Positions 1-8,149 are shown, numbered from the stretch's first letter. The stretch: 50,399 bases of DNA from an uncultured Caryophanales bacterium (GCA_902464635.1 CABQKC010000015.1:1-50399), one strand, 5' to 3'. The notes: generated by a model from the letters alone, not told the origin. Translations and numbers: made by a program.

Positions 1-83
1 TGGCCCTGCACTACAACGAGAAGGTTGGCAAGAGAAAGGTTAGGTGCTGGAGGGAAATTGTTGAATACTTCGATCAAAAGTGA
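1..83 (+). CDS. C-terminal tail of an unidentified protein (partial)
   Basis: An open frame entering from the left edge reads 26 codons from base 3 to a TGA at 81-83. The encoded tail is basic and ends VEYFDQK. The other two forward frames give less protein-like tails. The stretch is visibly richer in G and C than most of the window. I do not recognise the family; a transposase or other horizontally moved gene is possible, but nothing here proves it. Confidence 0.4.
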   Translation, partial: ALHYNEKVGKRKVRCWREIVEYFDQK

Positions 84-193
84 TTAGAATTAGTTATCTT
101 ACTGGGAAACGTTTACACAAAATTCCTTATACTCTCTTAAAGGAATGGTAATTGCCAAGATTTTTTAATCTTTTAGATTAACGCAATGGTTGT

Positions 194-199
194 TATAAT
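194..199 (+). promoter_or_regulatory. Extended -10 box of spx, likely leaderless
   Basis: TATAAT preceded by TGT makes a consensus extended -10. Only nine bases separate it from the ATG at 209, so transcription should start at or within about three bases of the start codon. No Shine-Dalgarno sequence fits in between. Confidence 0.65.
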
Positions 200-208
200 G
201 AATTCGTT

Positions 209-640
209 ATGATTAAGATCTATACTTCTCCATCTTGTTCTAGCTGCAGAAAAGTGAAGAAATGGTTTGATGAGCAGCAAATACCTTATGAGGCTAAGAA
301 TATTTTTGGCGACACTTTATCTGTTGATGATGTTAAGGAAGTAATTGCCAAGGCTGAAAATGGGACTGATGATATAATTTCTACCCGTTCTAAGATAGTC
401 TCTGAAAATAACATCAATTTTGATGATATGACTATATCTGAACTTATTGATTTCATTAGAAAGAATCCTTCTATTCTAAAACGTCCAATAATTGTTGATG
501 ATAGAAGGCTTCAAGTTGGATATAACGAAGAAGAAATAAGGACCTTTATCCCTAGGGCGAGACGCCTAGCAGAGATGTATTGTTCTCCAAAAGAATGTGA
601 GAATTATGCAACTTGCCCACATGCAAAGGATAAAATGTGA
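209..640 (+). CDS. spx: Spx/ArsC-family transcriptional regulator
   Basis: Spx is a thioredoxin-fold protein that binds the RNA polymerase alpha C-terminal domain and redirects transcription under disulfide stress. The N-terminal redox switch C10-S-S-C13 is present. The Spx signature follows: KRPIIVDD near 91-98, then QVGYNEEEIRTFIPR. At 143 residues it is about a dozen longer than Bacillus Spx. The extra tail carries C125, C130, C136 and H138, which could bind metal or form a second switch. It stands alone behind a strong apparently leaderless promoter. The family call is firm; the role of the tail is unknown. ArsC reductase is less likely because of the CXXC and the Spx-like C-terminal half. 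Confidence 0.9.
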   Translation: MIKIYTSPSCSSCRKVKKWFDEQQIPYEAKNIFGDTLSVDDVKEVIAKAENGTDDIISTRSKIVSENNINFDDMTISELIDFIRKNPSILKRPIIVDDRRLQVGYNEEEIRTFIPRARRLAEMYCSPKECENYATCPHAKDKM

Positions 641-647
641 TTAGATT

Positions 648-1292
648 ATGAAGAACGCACCTATTAAAAAGCCTTTATTCCTAATAATGGGCATCCTCTC
701 ATTTGTGGTTTTCTTTGGATGCAATGTTTTATATTTCTATGACTTTTCTTATTTCAAGAACCTTTTGAATGGTATCTCAATTTTAGATTTACCTAATTTA
801 TTATTGGCCATATCGTCTTTAATATCCTTTATGGGTTTATTAGGATTAATAATTGGCTATATAAACAAAGATAGAACTACTTTATTGACTTCTTCTATAA
901 TTTTAGGCGCCTGCTACTTTGTTGGGGGCAGTTATCAATTGATTGGTTCCTTGATAACAAATAAAGGTTTAGATTTAGCCATATTAAATAATATCTATCT
1001 TCTTTGTTCTAGCATTTGCCTTTTGTTGGTTTTAATTAATATAGCCATCTATATGTCTTGCTTTAAGGCAAAAAAGAATGCTGTCTTGATTATATTGTTT
1101 TCAATATTCTCATTATTCCTTTCATTGGGATCAATTATCTTATTTATGCTAGGGAATGATGTATTTACTAATTTTGCAGGATATTTTGATTTTGCTTCTA
1201 TTTTGAGCAATGACATACCTTTATTCTTCGGGTTATTCTCTTCTTTATTATTTTCTATTGGCTCGCTTATTTTATATAAGAAACTATATTAA
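648..1292 (+). CDS. Six-helix membrane protein, unknown function
   Basis: A very hydrophobic 214-residue protein with about six predicted membrane helices, near residues 10-32, 48-73, 78-100, 114-137, 142-168 and 185-210. There is no signal peptide, large soluble domain or recognisable motif. It starts seven bases after the spx stop with no clear ribosome site and is probably read through from spx. A strong terminator follows. I do not recognise a family and propose no function. Confidence 0.75.
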   Translation: MKNAPIKKPLFLIMGILSFVVFFGCNVLYFYDFSYFKNLLNGISILDLPNLLLAISSLISFMGLLGLIIGYINKDRTTLLTSSIILGACYFVGGSYQLIGSLITNKGLDLAILNNIYLLCSSICLLLVLINIAIYMSCFKAKKNAVLIILFSIFSLFLSLGSIILFMLGNDVFTNFAGYFDFASILSNDIPLFFGLFSSLLFSIGSLILYKKLY

Positions 1293-1304
1293 TTTAGGCA
1301 ATTT

Positions 1305-1339
1305 AAAAAGGTCTAGATGGTTCAATCTAGGCCTTTTTT
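1305..1339. terminator. Bidirectional intrinsic terminator
   Basis: A stem of AAAAAGG-CTAGAT pairing with ATCTAG-CCTTTTTT around a six-base loop, with a U-run on either strand. It lies between the convergent membrane-protein and CYTH genes and can serve both. Confidence 0.85.
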
Positions 1340-1350
1340 CGATACATGTG

Positions 1351-1929
1351 TTAATTATTTTTCAATGCTTCCATTGCCCTGCGGGTTTTTGAAGACTTGC
1401 TGAAGGTAAATTCTTTTATTCCGTGTTCTGCTAATAATTCAGATAAAATTGTCTTTGCACCTTCTAAATTATTGTATTCAAATTCCACTTCATAATCAGT
1501 GATATCGGAATAGACATTTCTATCAATCGATAACAAGCCGCCTTTATATTCGACATCGATTCTTTCGGTTGTTAAAGATGTAAGTATCTTCAGCGAATCT
1601 AAATCAATATCTAGCATGGTTAAGAATCTAGATGTATCTCCTTTTGGGAATATTCCTTTATTCCTAAAATCATTGAACTGATCTTTGGTAATGACACAGT
1701 TCTTCTCTAATAATCCTTGTGATAAAGGAGTTTTTAAAGTTAATTCGAATCTATCGGTTTTTTGTCTTATTCTTAAAGCAATGCCTTCTTTATTTAAGAT
1801 TCTATCTTCTGAGTCGATATAATAATTGGTTTGGATGTATCTAGGGCATTCAGGGAATAGCTTTGCTAATTTTCTATAATCGTCCTGACTTATTAATATT
1901 TTAGCTTCAATTTCAATTGCATTTGACAT
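1351..1929 (-). CDS. CYTH-domain protein, likely inorganic triphosphatase
   Basis: CYTH proteins form a beta-tunnel that binds triphosphates with two metal ions; bacterial stand-alone members mostly hydrolyse tripolyphosphate. The signature ExExK is at E6, E8 and K10. Further tunnel-like strands follow: ALRIRQK, FELTLKTP, ERIDVEY, and YEVEFEYNN near the C-terminus. The length of 192 residues matches Bacillus YjbK-type proteins. A good ribosome site (AGGAGC) precedes the start. The gene shares a bidirectional promoter with the divergent EIIB-like gene. Substrate is inferred from the family; a regulatory triphosphate cannot be excluded. Confidence 0.8.
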   Translation of the reverse strand: MSNAIEIEAKILISQDDYRKLAKLFPECPRYIQTNYYIDSEDRILNKEGIALRIRQKTDRFELTLKTPLSQGLLEKNCVITKDQFNDFRNKGIFPKGDTSRFLTMLDIDLDSLKILTSLTTERIDVEYKGGLLSIDRNVYSDITDYEVEFEYNNLEGAKTILSELLAEHGIKEFTFSKSSKTRRAMEALKNN

Positions 1930-1945
1930 AACTAAGCTCCTATTG

Positions 1946-1955
1946 TGGTATTATA
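1946..1955. promoter_or_regulatory. Bidirectional promoter with overlapping -10 boxes
   Basis: On the plus strand TGGTATTAT (1946-1954) is an extended -10 for the gene at 1975. On the minus strand TATAAT occupies 1955-1950 for the gene starting at 1929. The two -10 boxes share five bases. Both genes lie 20 bases away with their own ribosome sites (GGAAGG at 1962-1967 plus strand, AGGAGC at 1941-1936 minus strand). Confidence 0.65.
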
Positions 1956-1974
1956 CTACTTGGAAGGTTAATGT

Positions 1975-2358
1975 ATGTTCAATCTTTATTTATATGTTCT
2001 TGATTTCAATTCTTTCTTAAAACAAAATGCGCTTTATCTAGCTTTGGGAGTGGTAGGCTTGATAATTGTTGTCCTTTTGCTTTGCTTTTTTCTTTCAAAG
2101 AAGAAAGGCAAAAAGGAGTCTAGCAAGATTAGAGGCAATAAAAGCGAATATATAGATTCTTTTGGGGGAAACGATAATCTAGTCGATTATAAATTGATTG
2201 GTTCTAGAATCGAAGTTCACCTAAAGGATTATTCAAAATTAGACAAGGAAAAATTAAAATCCGCCGGGGTCGACGGATTTATCTTGATGTCAAATAAGCT
2301 AACCCTTGTATTAAAAGGGGACGCCAATGAAGTATATAAGAAGATTTTTAACGAATGA
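1975..2358 (+). CDS. Membrane-tethered EIIB-like domain protein
   Basis: A single membrane helix at about residues 18-41 is followed by a Lys-rich linker and a C-terminal domain of about 60 residues. That domain reads like the EIIB fold of the glucose-type phosphotransferase family: a GGNDNL start, a strand GSRIEVHLKD, the helix KLDKEKLKSAG, then VDGFILMSNKLTLVL. The cysteine that carries phosphate in true EIIB (the C in a CxTRLR-like motif) is missing; the aligned position is K/L. It therefore cannot act in sugar phosphorylation and may bind a ligand or partner. The homology is by pattern only. The last codons overlap the convergent maf gene by 11 bases. Confidence 0.6.
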   Translation: MFNLYLYVLDFNSFLKQNALYLALGVVGLIIVVLLLCFFLSKKKGKKESSKIRGNKSEYIDSFGGNDNLVDYKLIGSRIEVHLKDYSKLDKEKLKSAGVDGFILMSNKLTLVLKGDANEVYKKIFNE

Positions 2359-2902
2359 ACTTAGTTTTATAGACATGGAATGCTATATCTTCGATAGGTA
2401 ATCCCATGACATTATAATAACTGCCTTTAATTTCCTTTATTAAAGGATAATCATCTTGTATCCCATATGATCCAGCCTTATCAAAAGGCTTGAATTTATT
2501 TACGTATTCCTCAATTTGAGTATCACTTAGTTCATTAAAATAGACTTCAGTAGATACAGTCCTATTTATTTCTATGCCATTTCCAATATAGGTATAGCCG
2601 GAAGTAACAATATGTTTCTTGCCATTTAGCATCTTAAGCATTGCAATGGCATTCTCTTTATTATGTGGTTTGCCTAATGCCTTGTTTGCGTATATTACCA
2701 CTGTATCGCAGGCAAGTATTTCATCACTTGGATATTTAGATGAAATCGTATAGGCTTTGGCCTTTGATTCTTCTAATGCCAAATCTTTTGGAGGCAAATC
2801 CAAAATAGATTCATCAATATCAGGAACGATAATTTCAAAAGAAGGGATTAACTTAGCTAGTATTTCCTTCCTTCTAGGAGAAGAAGAAGCAAGTATAAAC
2901 AT
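2348..2902 (-). CDS. maf: Maf-family nucleotide pyrophosphatase
   Basis: Maf proteins hydrolyse nucleoside triphosphates, including modified pyrimidines, to monophosphates and affect septum formation in Bacillus. The N-terminal phosphate-binding motif SSSPRRKEIL lies at about residues 6-15, ACDTVV follows in the middle, and the KAGSYGIQD motif sits in the C-terminal third. The length of 184 is normal. It starts two bases after the RNase J stop, so the two form a tight operon. No terminator follows, because the gene runs into the convergent EIIB-like gene. Confidence 0.9.
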   Translation of the reverse strand: MFILASSSPRRKEILAKLIPSFEIIVPDIDESILDLPPKDLALEESKAKAYTISSKYPSDEILACDTVVIYANKALGKPHNKENAIAMLKMLNGKKHIVTSGYTYIGNGIEINRTVSTEVYFNELSDTQIEEYVNKFKPFDKAGSYGIQDDYPLIKEIKGSYYNVMGLPIEDIAFHVYKTKFIR

Positions 2903-2904
2903 AA

Positions 2905-4572
2905 TTAATCCTTATTCATGATTAAAGGAATAATCATTGGCTTCCTGCCTGTTTTTCTTTCGACATATTTAGAAACAACAGACTTAAGTGCAGTTTTTAT
3001 TTCACCAAAGCTTACTCTTTCTTTCATTAATTCCCTGACAGCTTCTTCCGCTCTTATTTGGGAATGCCTGACTACGTGGTTAGTTTCGGCAGAAGAGAAT
3101 CCTCTAGCATAGACAATTGGAGGCACGATTAAAGTATTGGTCCTGCTTTCGATTGTTAATATAATCGATATCATTCCATCGTTTTTCAATATGTCTCTAT
3201 CTGACATTATGGCTCCAGAAACCCCATCGAGATCATTGCCATCTATATAGACGTCTTCGGCAGATATATGGATACCCCTTGTAATCTTATGATCTTTAAG
3301 GACAATATTATCCCCATTATCGCAAATAAAGACGTTTTCTTGCTTCATGCCTAGTTGCATTGCTATATCGCCATGTAACTTAAGCATTCTATATTCGCCA
3401 TGAACAGGCATGAAATACTTTGGCTTTACTAGACGTTGCATTAAACGTAATTCTTGCCTGGATGGGTGGCCTGAGGAGTGGAGGGAGAATGCTAATGAAT
3501 TTTGTTTAACATCAGCACCCATTTTGACTAGATTATTGACTAACCTATCAACTAAAACTCCGTTTCCTGGAATTGGGTTAGAAGAGAAAATAACTGTATC
3601 ACCTGGATAGATAGTGGTATTTCTATTGTCTCCAGAAACGATTCTAGATAAGGCTGCCATTGGTTCGCCTTGGCTACCTGTACAAATAATACAAACTTCA
3701 GATAGACGGTAGTTCTTTAACATTGATTCTTCAATCAAAGAAACATCTGGAATCTTTATATAACCATATTCCCTTGCAATTGAGATGACATTTTTCATCG
3801 ACCTTCCAAGGATGCATATCTTCCTTTTATGGGCAACAGCAACTTCGACAACTTGCTGGATACGGTTAATGTTACTTGAGAAGGTAGAAACAATAATTCT
3901 TCCAGGGGCTTTCTCGAATATTTCTTCTACACCGGCCCTGACATTAGTTTCGCTAGGTGTATAGCCCTCGATTTCGGCATTGGTAGAATCTGCCATGAGC
4001 AAATCAACGCCTTCGCTACCTAACCTAGCTAATTTATCGATTTCAAAATTTGGACCAACTGGAGTCAAATCAATCTTAAAGTCACCAGTTTCAATAATCC
4101 TACCTTGCTTTGTGTCAATGCAAATTCCATATGAATCAGGGATGGAGTGGGTGACTCTAAAGAAAGAAACGGTAAATTCATCAGCAATCCTAATAATTGA
4201 ATTTGTATCGTATTCAACTATCTTGACTGGGTCTTTGATCCTATTGTCTTCTAGCTTATGCCTAATTAAGGCAGCGGCTAGTCTAGGTGCATAAATAACG
4301 GGGACGTGTATTGATCTAATAAGAAAAGGAATGCCTCCGATATGGTCTTCGTGACCATGGGTAATGAATAGGGCTTTCAATTTAGACCTATTGTTTTTTA
4401 GATATGTATAATCAGGGATAACATAATCAACCCCTGGTAAATTTGCTTCTGGGAATCTAACACCGGCATCGACCATTATGATTGAATTGGTGGTTTCAAA
4501 ACAGTAGGCATTCTTACCTACCTCGCCTAATCCCCCGAGCGCATAAATATTAATTGGAGATTCTTGTACCAT
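2905..4572 (-). CDS. rnj: Ribonuclease J
   Basis: RNase J is the metallo-beta-lactamase-fold enzyme with 5'-3' exonuclease and endonuclease activity that drives mRNA decay and rRNA maturation in Firmicutes. The motif HGHEDH at residues 72-77 supplies the zinc ligands. Other family blocks are LGGLGEVGKN near 12-21, TGDFKIDLTPVG, CTGSQGEP and HSSGHPSRQEL, which leads into the beta-CASP domain. The full length of 555 is typical of RnjA/RnjB. The leader is about 50 bases with a GAGG ribosome site. I cannot say which of the two Bacillus paralogues it corresponds to. Confidence 0.95.
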   Translation of the reverse strand: MVQESPINIYALGGLGEVGKNAYCFETTNSIIMVDAGVRFPEANLPGVDYVIPDYTYLKNNRSKLKALFITHGHEDHIGGIPFLIRSIHVPVIYAPRLAAALIRHKLEDNRIKDPVKIVEYDTNSIIRIADEFTVSFFRVTHSIPDSYGICIDTKQGRIIETGDFKIDLTPVGPNFEIDKLARLGSEGVDLLMADSTNAEIEGYTPSETNVRAGVEEIFEKAPGRIIVSTFSSNINRIQQVVEVAVAHKRKICILGRSMKNVISIAREYGYIKIPDVSLIEESMLKNYRLSEVCIICTGSQGEPMAALSRIVSGDNRNTTIYPGDTVIFSSNPIPGNGVLVDRLVNNLVKMGADVKQNSLAFSLHSSGHPSRQELRLMQRLVKPKYFMPVHGEYRMLKLHGDIAMQLGMKQENVFICDNGDNIVLKDHKITRGIHISAEDVYIDGNDLDGVSGAIMSDRDILKNDGMISIILTIESRTNTLIVPPIVYARGFSSAETNHVVRHSQIRAEEAVRELMKERVSFGEIKTALKSVVSKYVERKTGRKPMIIPLIMNKD

Positions 4573-4628
4573 AGAATATAACCTCGTCTAAGACACCTTC
4601 AAAAGTATGTTCGTCTTTTTGCCTTATT

Positions 4629-4637
4629 ACTATAACA
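4629..4637 (-). promoter_or_regulatory. Extended -10 box of the RNase J-maf operon
   Basis: On the minus strand TGTTATAGT gives an extended -10. It lies about 57 bases before the RNase J ATG, leaving a leader of roughly 50 bases. A small hairpin (AAGAC pairing with GTCTT) lies in that leader just before the ribosome site. Confidence 0.5.
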
Positions 4638-4717
4638 TAGTAAGTTAGGAAAACAAAAAGCCAAAAACATGAAAACGGTTTCTTTTATGGATATATCAGG
4701 TTTTAACGAACGAATTT

Positions 4718-5776
4718 TTATTTTATTTTCATTATTTCTATTACTTTAGAATAATCAAATAATCCTTCTAAATCGTTATATTCTTTAACAAAAGCATCCC
4801 TAAATTCCTTTTTATGTTTTCCAAATACATCTTCATTTGGTTGCAAAACTGTTTCTTCATCTAATAAATCAACTTTAGCGTCGTTAGATTTCATATACCT
4901 AGGAAGAATGACATATGTATCATCATTTTCCTTGATAACATTCGCCCTTACTGAATCAATGTTATTGTTTTCCATTCCTAAAGTAGGGAAACTTCCGTAT
5001 TCTTTTTCTTTATAGGATTCAGGATATGCTTCTATTTTCTCCCCAACATAATCAAAATCCCTTTTTATGCTTTCTTGATTATATTTCTCTCTAGTTTCAA
5101 AGATATATTCTTTAGGTGTTGATTTTTCATTATCAAAACTCAATTCAGCCCTTCTATATAAATTGATTTCTTTATCTATTGTTTCGTCTTTAGAGAGGTT
5201 TTTCTTTATAATGGCTTTCTTACTAAAGCAAGCGAATACAAGCTGATAATCATCTATTTTATAAACGATGTCTTTTATGTTTTCGCTTGAATAATATATG
5301 ACGTCGTTATTATCTTCTTTGGCTAGTTTTTGATGGGCAAAATAATATTTTCCATCTATAACTTTTTCATTATCATAGCCGACGAAATGGTAATTTTGAT
5401 CCTGATGATTATTCTTTTGCTCATAATCTTTTAGATAGGATTTATATTCACTTATTTTTGATTGTTTTAGATAGGCGAGATAATAGGTATTGTTACTTTC
5501 TTTATATTCAGTTAAGAAAGAGAAATAATAACGGACAACTTCGGTTTGGCTATCTTGCAAGCTAGTTCCATCCCAAAGATAGTTATAAGTTAAAGAAGCT
5601 CCAGGGGTAGCATATTCATATTCATAATCAAATCTAAACTTTTCAATTTCTAATTTTGCTGATTTTTCATTAATTATTTTTAGATTAAAGTTTTTGCTGG
5701 CGCAGCTTAAGCTTATTAATGACATTCCAACTAACGAGAATAATGATATTTTATTTATAAAAATGTTTTTTTTCAT
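4718..5776 (-). CDS. Lipoprotein, unknown function
   Basis: The start is set at 5776 because an AGGAG ribosome site lies six bases upstream and translation from there gives a lipoprotein signal: MKKN, a hydrophobic core, then LISLSC. Any longer reading would run into the upstream gene. The mature protein of about 330 residues is rich in Lys, Glu, Tyr and Asn and has no recognised domain. It follows the secreted cysteine peptidase by 28 bases and is probably in the same operon, so the two may act together at the cell surface. The function is unknown. Confidence 0.75.
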   Translation of the reverse strand: MKKNIFINKISLFSLVGMSLISLSCASKNFNLKIINEKSAKLEIEKFRFDYEYEYATPGASLTYNYLWDGTSLQDSQTEVVRYYFSFLTEYKESNNTYYLAYLKQSKISEYKSYLKDYEQKNNHQDQNYHFVGYDNEKVIDGKYYFAHQKLAKEDNNDVIYYSSENIKDIVYKIDDYQLVFACFSKKAIIKKNLSKDETIDKEINLYRRAELSFDNEKSTPKEYIFETREKYNQESIKRDFDYVGEKIEAYPESYKEKEYGSFPTLGMENNNIDSVRANVIKENDDTYVILPRYMKSNDAKVDLLDEETVLQPNEDVFGKHKKEFRDAFVKEYNDLEGLFDYSKVIEIMKIK

Positions 5777-5804
5777 AGCTGTCTCCTTTCGAGAATAAAA
5801 TTCT

Positions 5805-7052
5805 TTAGTTGTAGACCTGTGTTTCTTCGCCGTGTAGACAAGAGGAAATTTCTTCATGGTCGTGGCCGCTATTGTTAGAATCCATTTCATCTTCACTCAA
5901 TGGCGTGAATCCCATTTTTGCACTGCCACCGCAAACCAAACATGTGGCCAAACCTCCCACGAAACTTCCACTTGCCACCGAATGTGGCTGTAAAGTTGTG
6001 GCTCCGCATCCACATGTAATTCTGTGACGATAGTAATTAACCCAAACAAACGGAGCATGATAGTCGTGCTCCTCTGTGTAATCGGCGCAAACCGTACAAT
6101 AATGGTCAATGTATCGGTGATTATGCATGCCACAACCGCAATACTCTATTCCATCTACTAAGTAGTTATTTGAGTGCGTTACTAGAACATTGGACATATC
6201 TATTAATCCGGCTTCGGTTATTTGGTAGCTTGAATTAATTACAACGTCAGTGGAGTCAGAACCCCATCCAAAATTGGCATGAATTCCCAAAGCATCGTAA
6301 TAATACGCAACGACGGAATGATAATTATTTAAACTATTTGTGCTCGAATCGTATTGACCTATGTGTAAAATTACAGGAAGCCCTAAATCGAGTTTACCTT
6401 TTACGTAGGAATCGAACCAGTTTACAACATTTGTATCTGTTGGTTTTGCGTTAGTGCCGAAAGAACTGACTCTTGTATAGGAAAAATTATAGTTCGATGA
6501 CGAATAAAGGCTATTGATGATGATGTTGTAATCCCACATTCCTATTCCTGAACTGTATTGATTTTGATCGCGTTCTTTAAAAGAGTTAACAATATCCATT
6601 AAATACATTTGAAAGTCAGTGGATTTATTCGCCTGAATGATTGAATACAAATTTGTTTGCGAGTAACTTTGTCGAAGCACGCCCGGAGAAATGGAAAATG
6701 CCTGATGAAGTGTGTCCACATTTCCCTGACTTCTTTCATATGATTCCGGAATGAAGCTATCATTTACAAAAGCATCCAAATACGAAAGATATTGTATGAA
6801 AGAAACATAACCGCAAGAACCACCATGGTTAATTGGCGAATATTCAAAAAGATTCTGAAAATAGGTTGTTGCACTAAAGTTTAATTGAGTGGAAGAAGGT
6901 ACGCTACTTTGATTAAAATCAGAATGAAAGTCATACTCTGTCATTGCTGTGGATGGTGTTTTAAGGCAATTGTCGGTGCAATCGTGTGATGATGTGGTTG
7001 CAGGGCTAACTAAACAAGCCGCTAATGCAGATATGAGTAAAGTACTAAACAT
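5805..7052 (-). CDS. Secreted papain-like cysteine peptidase with Cys/His-rich tail
   Basis: The start at 7052 follows a GGGAGG ribosome site and a TATAAT box, and gives a signal-like hydrophobic N-terminus (LLISALAACLVSP). The middle part looks like a C39/C10-type papain fold. The probable nucleophile lies in NHGGSCGYVSF, the His in NNYHSVVAYYYD, and an Asn-Trp pair in HANFGWG. The last 120 residues carry several CxxC and His motifs (GCGMHNH, YCTVC, TCGCG, CLVCGG) suggesting two or three small metal-binding modules. G+C content is noticeably higher here than around it and CTAG is nearly absent, which suggests transfer. It lies directly upstream of the lipoprotein gene. The peptidase call rests on motifs; the substrate is unknown. 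Confidence 0.6.
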   Translation of the reverse strand: MFSTLLISALAACLVSPATTSSHDCTDNCLKTPSTAMTEYDFHSDFNQSSVPSSTQLNFSATTYFQNLFEYSPINHGGSCGYVSFIQYLSYLDAFVNDSFIPESYERSQGNVDTLHQAFSISPGVLRQSYSQTNLYSIIQANKSTDFQMYLMDIVNSFKERDQNQYSSGIGMWDYNIIINSLYSSSNYNFSYTRVSSFGTNAKPTDTNVVNWFDSYVKGKLDLGLPVILHIGQYDSSTNSLNNYHSVVAYYYDALGIHANFGWGSDSTDVVINSSYQITEAGLIDMSNVLVTHSNNYLVDGIEYCGCGMHNHRYIDHYCTVCADYTEEHDYHAPFVWVNYYRHRITCGCGATTLQPHSVASGSFVGGLATCLVCGGSAKMGFTPLSEDEMDSNNSGHDHEEISSCLHGEETQVYN

Positions 7053-7139
7053 ATCTTTTCCTCCCTTTTCTTTATTATAAGGTATATAGATTTTTTGCAA
7101 CCTATTTTTTGTTTAGCCAGTTTTTAAGTAATCTAGATA

Positions 7140-7171
7140 TAAAAAAGCAATGGTAAGTTGCCTTCCATTGC
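7140..7171 (-). terminator. Intrinsic terminator of def
   Basis: On the minus strand GCAATGG pairs with CCATTGC, followed by a run of T. It lies 20 bases after the def stop. Confidence 0.8.
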
Positions 7172-7191
7172 CGTTATTTGTCTACTAGTTT

Positions 7192-7743
7192 TTATATTTC
7201 TATCGAGCCAGGGATGTTCTTGAATGGATCAATTTTATCGATATGGTCATAGAATAATATTCCATGCAAGTGGTCTATTTCGTGCTGAAGTACTATAGCA
7301 TCATATCCTCTAGCATTTATCTCAACCATCTTTTCTTCTTTTAAAGAATAGGCACTGACTTTTATTTTGTAATAACGATATACCCTTCCTTTATGTGGCT
7401 TATCTACTGATAGGCATCCTTCTCCATTAGAAAGATAGCAAAGCTTTATTGAATTGGAGATAATGCGAGGATTTATTAATTGGAGTTCGACATAAGGGTT
7501 TTTGTTATCGCCAGTTGGATAATAAATAACTAGCATTTGCTTATTTACTCCGATTTGAGGAGCTGCCAATCCTACACCTTCCCTGACGCTAGGATGTTTT
7601 TTTCTAAATTCTTCATCTTGGCTTAACTTTAGATAATCAAGCATATCCATTAAGGTCTGTCTATCTTTTTCATTTAATGGAAGCTCTACTTCCTTGCATT
7701 TTCCTCTTAATGAGGGGGTTGAATCTTTAACAATCTTAAGCAT
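7192..7743 (-). CDS. def: Peptide deformylase
   Basis: It removes the formyl group from the N-terminal methionine of new proteins. All three family motifs are present: GVGLAAPQIG at 56-65, EGCLS at 108-112 (metal ligand C110), and QHEIDHLHG at 153-161 (metal ligands H154 and H158, catalytic E155). The insert between motifs and the length of 183 fit the longer type-2 form of Gram-positive bacteria. It is transcribed alone from an extended -10 that lies nine bases from the ATG, apparently without a leader, and ends at a good terminator. Confidence 0.95.
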   Translation of the reverse strand: MLKIVKDSTPSLRGKCKEVELPLNEKDRQTLMDMLDYLKLSQDEEFRKKHPSVREGVGLAAPQIGVNKQMLVIYYPTGDNKNPYVELQLINPRIISNSIKLCYLSNGEGCLSVDKPHKGRVYRYYKIKVSAYSLKEEKMVEINARGYDAIVLQHEIDHLHGILFYDHIDKIDPFKNIPGSIEI

Positions 7744-7752
7744 AGTAAGCGA

Positions 7753-7761
7753 ATTATAGCA
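7753..7761 (-). promoter_or_regulatory. Extended -10 box of def, likely leaderless
   Basis: On the minus strand TGCTATAAT lies nine bases before the def ATG. No ribosome site is present between the two. Confidence 0.65.
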
Positions 7762-7779
7762 CTTTCTATTGTTTTATCC

Positions 7780-7785
7780 TAAAAT
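7780..7785 (+). promoter_or_regulatory. -10 box of the ylbF operon, likely leaderless
   Basis: TAAAAT lies seven bases before the ATG at 7793, which argues for that ATG over the one at 7787 or the upstream TTG. No ribosome site is seen. Confidence 0.45.
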
Positions 7786-7792
7786 TATGCCT

Positions 7793-8149
7793 ATGAAGCA
7801 AGAAACCTTAGAAGCTCTTAATTTGCTTAAGACTAATCTAGATAATGATCCTAGAGTAGTGTTACTTAAAGAAAAAGAGAAAATAATGTCAACTGATTTA
7901 AAAGCAAATGAATTGTCAATTAAGATGAAACTAGCATCTTCTAAATATGATGATGACTTAAATCGTTTTGGCTTTGATTCTCCTTTTACTGTTAAATCTA
8001 GGCAGGAATTACATCAAATAAAACTAGAATTAGATACATTAGATGTTGTTAAAGACTACATGAATGCTTTTAAGGAAGTTAGAAAACTATATGAACAAAT
8101 AGATGAGATATTGTTTTCTCCCTTTAAAGAAAAAAGGAAATACAAATGA
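7793..8149 (+). CDS. ylbF: YlbF/RicF-family regulator
   Basis: YlbF-type proteins are small all-helical partners in the Ric (Y) complex, which in Bacillus helps RNase Y mature operon transcripts. This 118-residue protein is helical and charged throughout, with the familiar middle block around KYDDDLNRFGFDS. Sequence alone would be a weak call, but the order ylbF-rsmD-coaD is conserved in Bacillus, which supports it. The start at 7793 was chosen because it fits the upstream -10. It overlaps rsmD by four bases. Confidence 0.75.
   Translation: MKQETLEALNLLKTNLDNDPRVVLLKEKEKIMSTDLKANELSIKMKLASSKYDDDLNRFGFDSPFTVKSRQELHQIKLELDTLDVVKDYMNAFKEVRKLYEQIDEILFSPFKEKRKYK

Noticed and set aside
1210..1392. 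A 60-codon frame crossing the terminator at 1305-1339
   Set aside because: It runs through a strong hairpin terminator and overlaps the end of the membrane protein in another frame.
2918..4294. Open frames of 64-104 codons on the plus strand opposite the RNase J gene
   Set aside because: They mirror the codon pattern of RNase J, lack ribosome sites and family motifs, and RNase J is certain.
5897..6133. A 78-codon minus-strand frame overlapping the cysteine-peptidase gene
   Set aside because: It is another frame inside the Cys/His-rich tail; long only because the region is richer in G and C.
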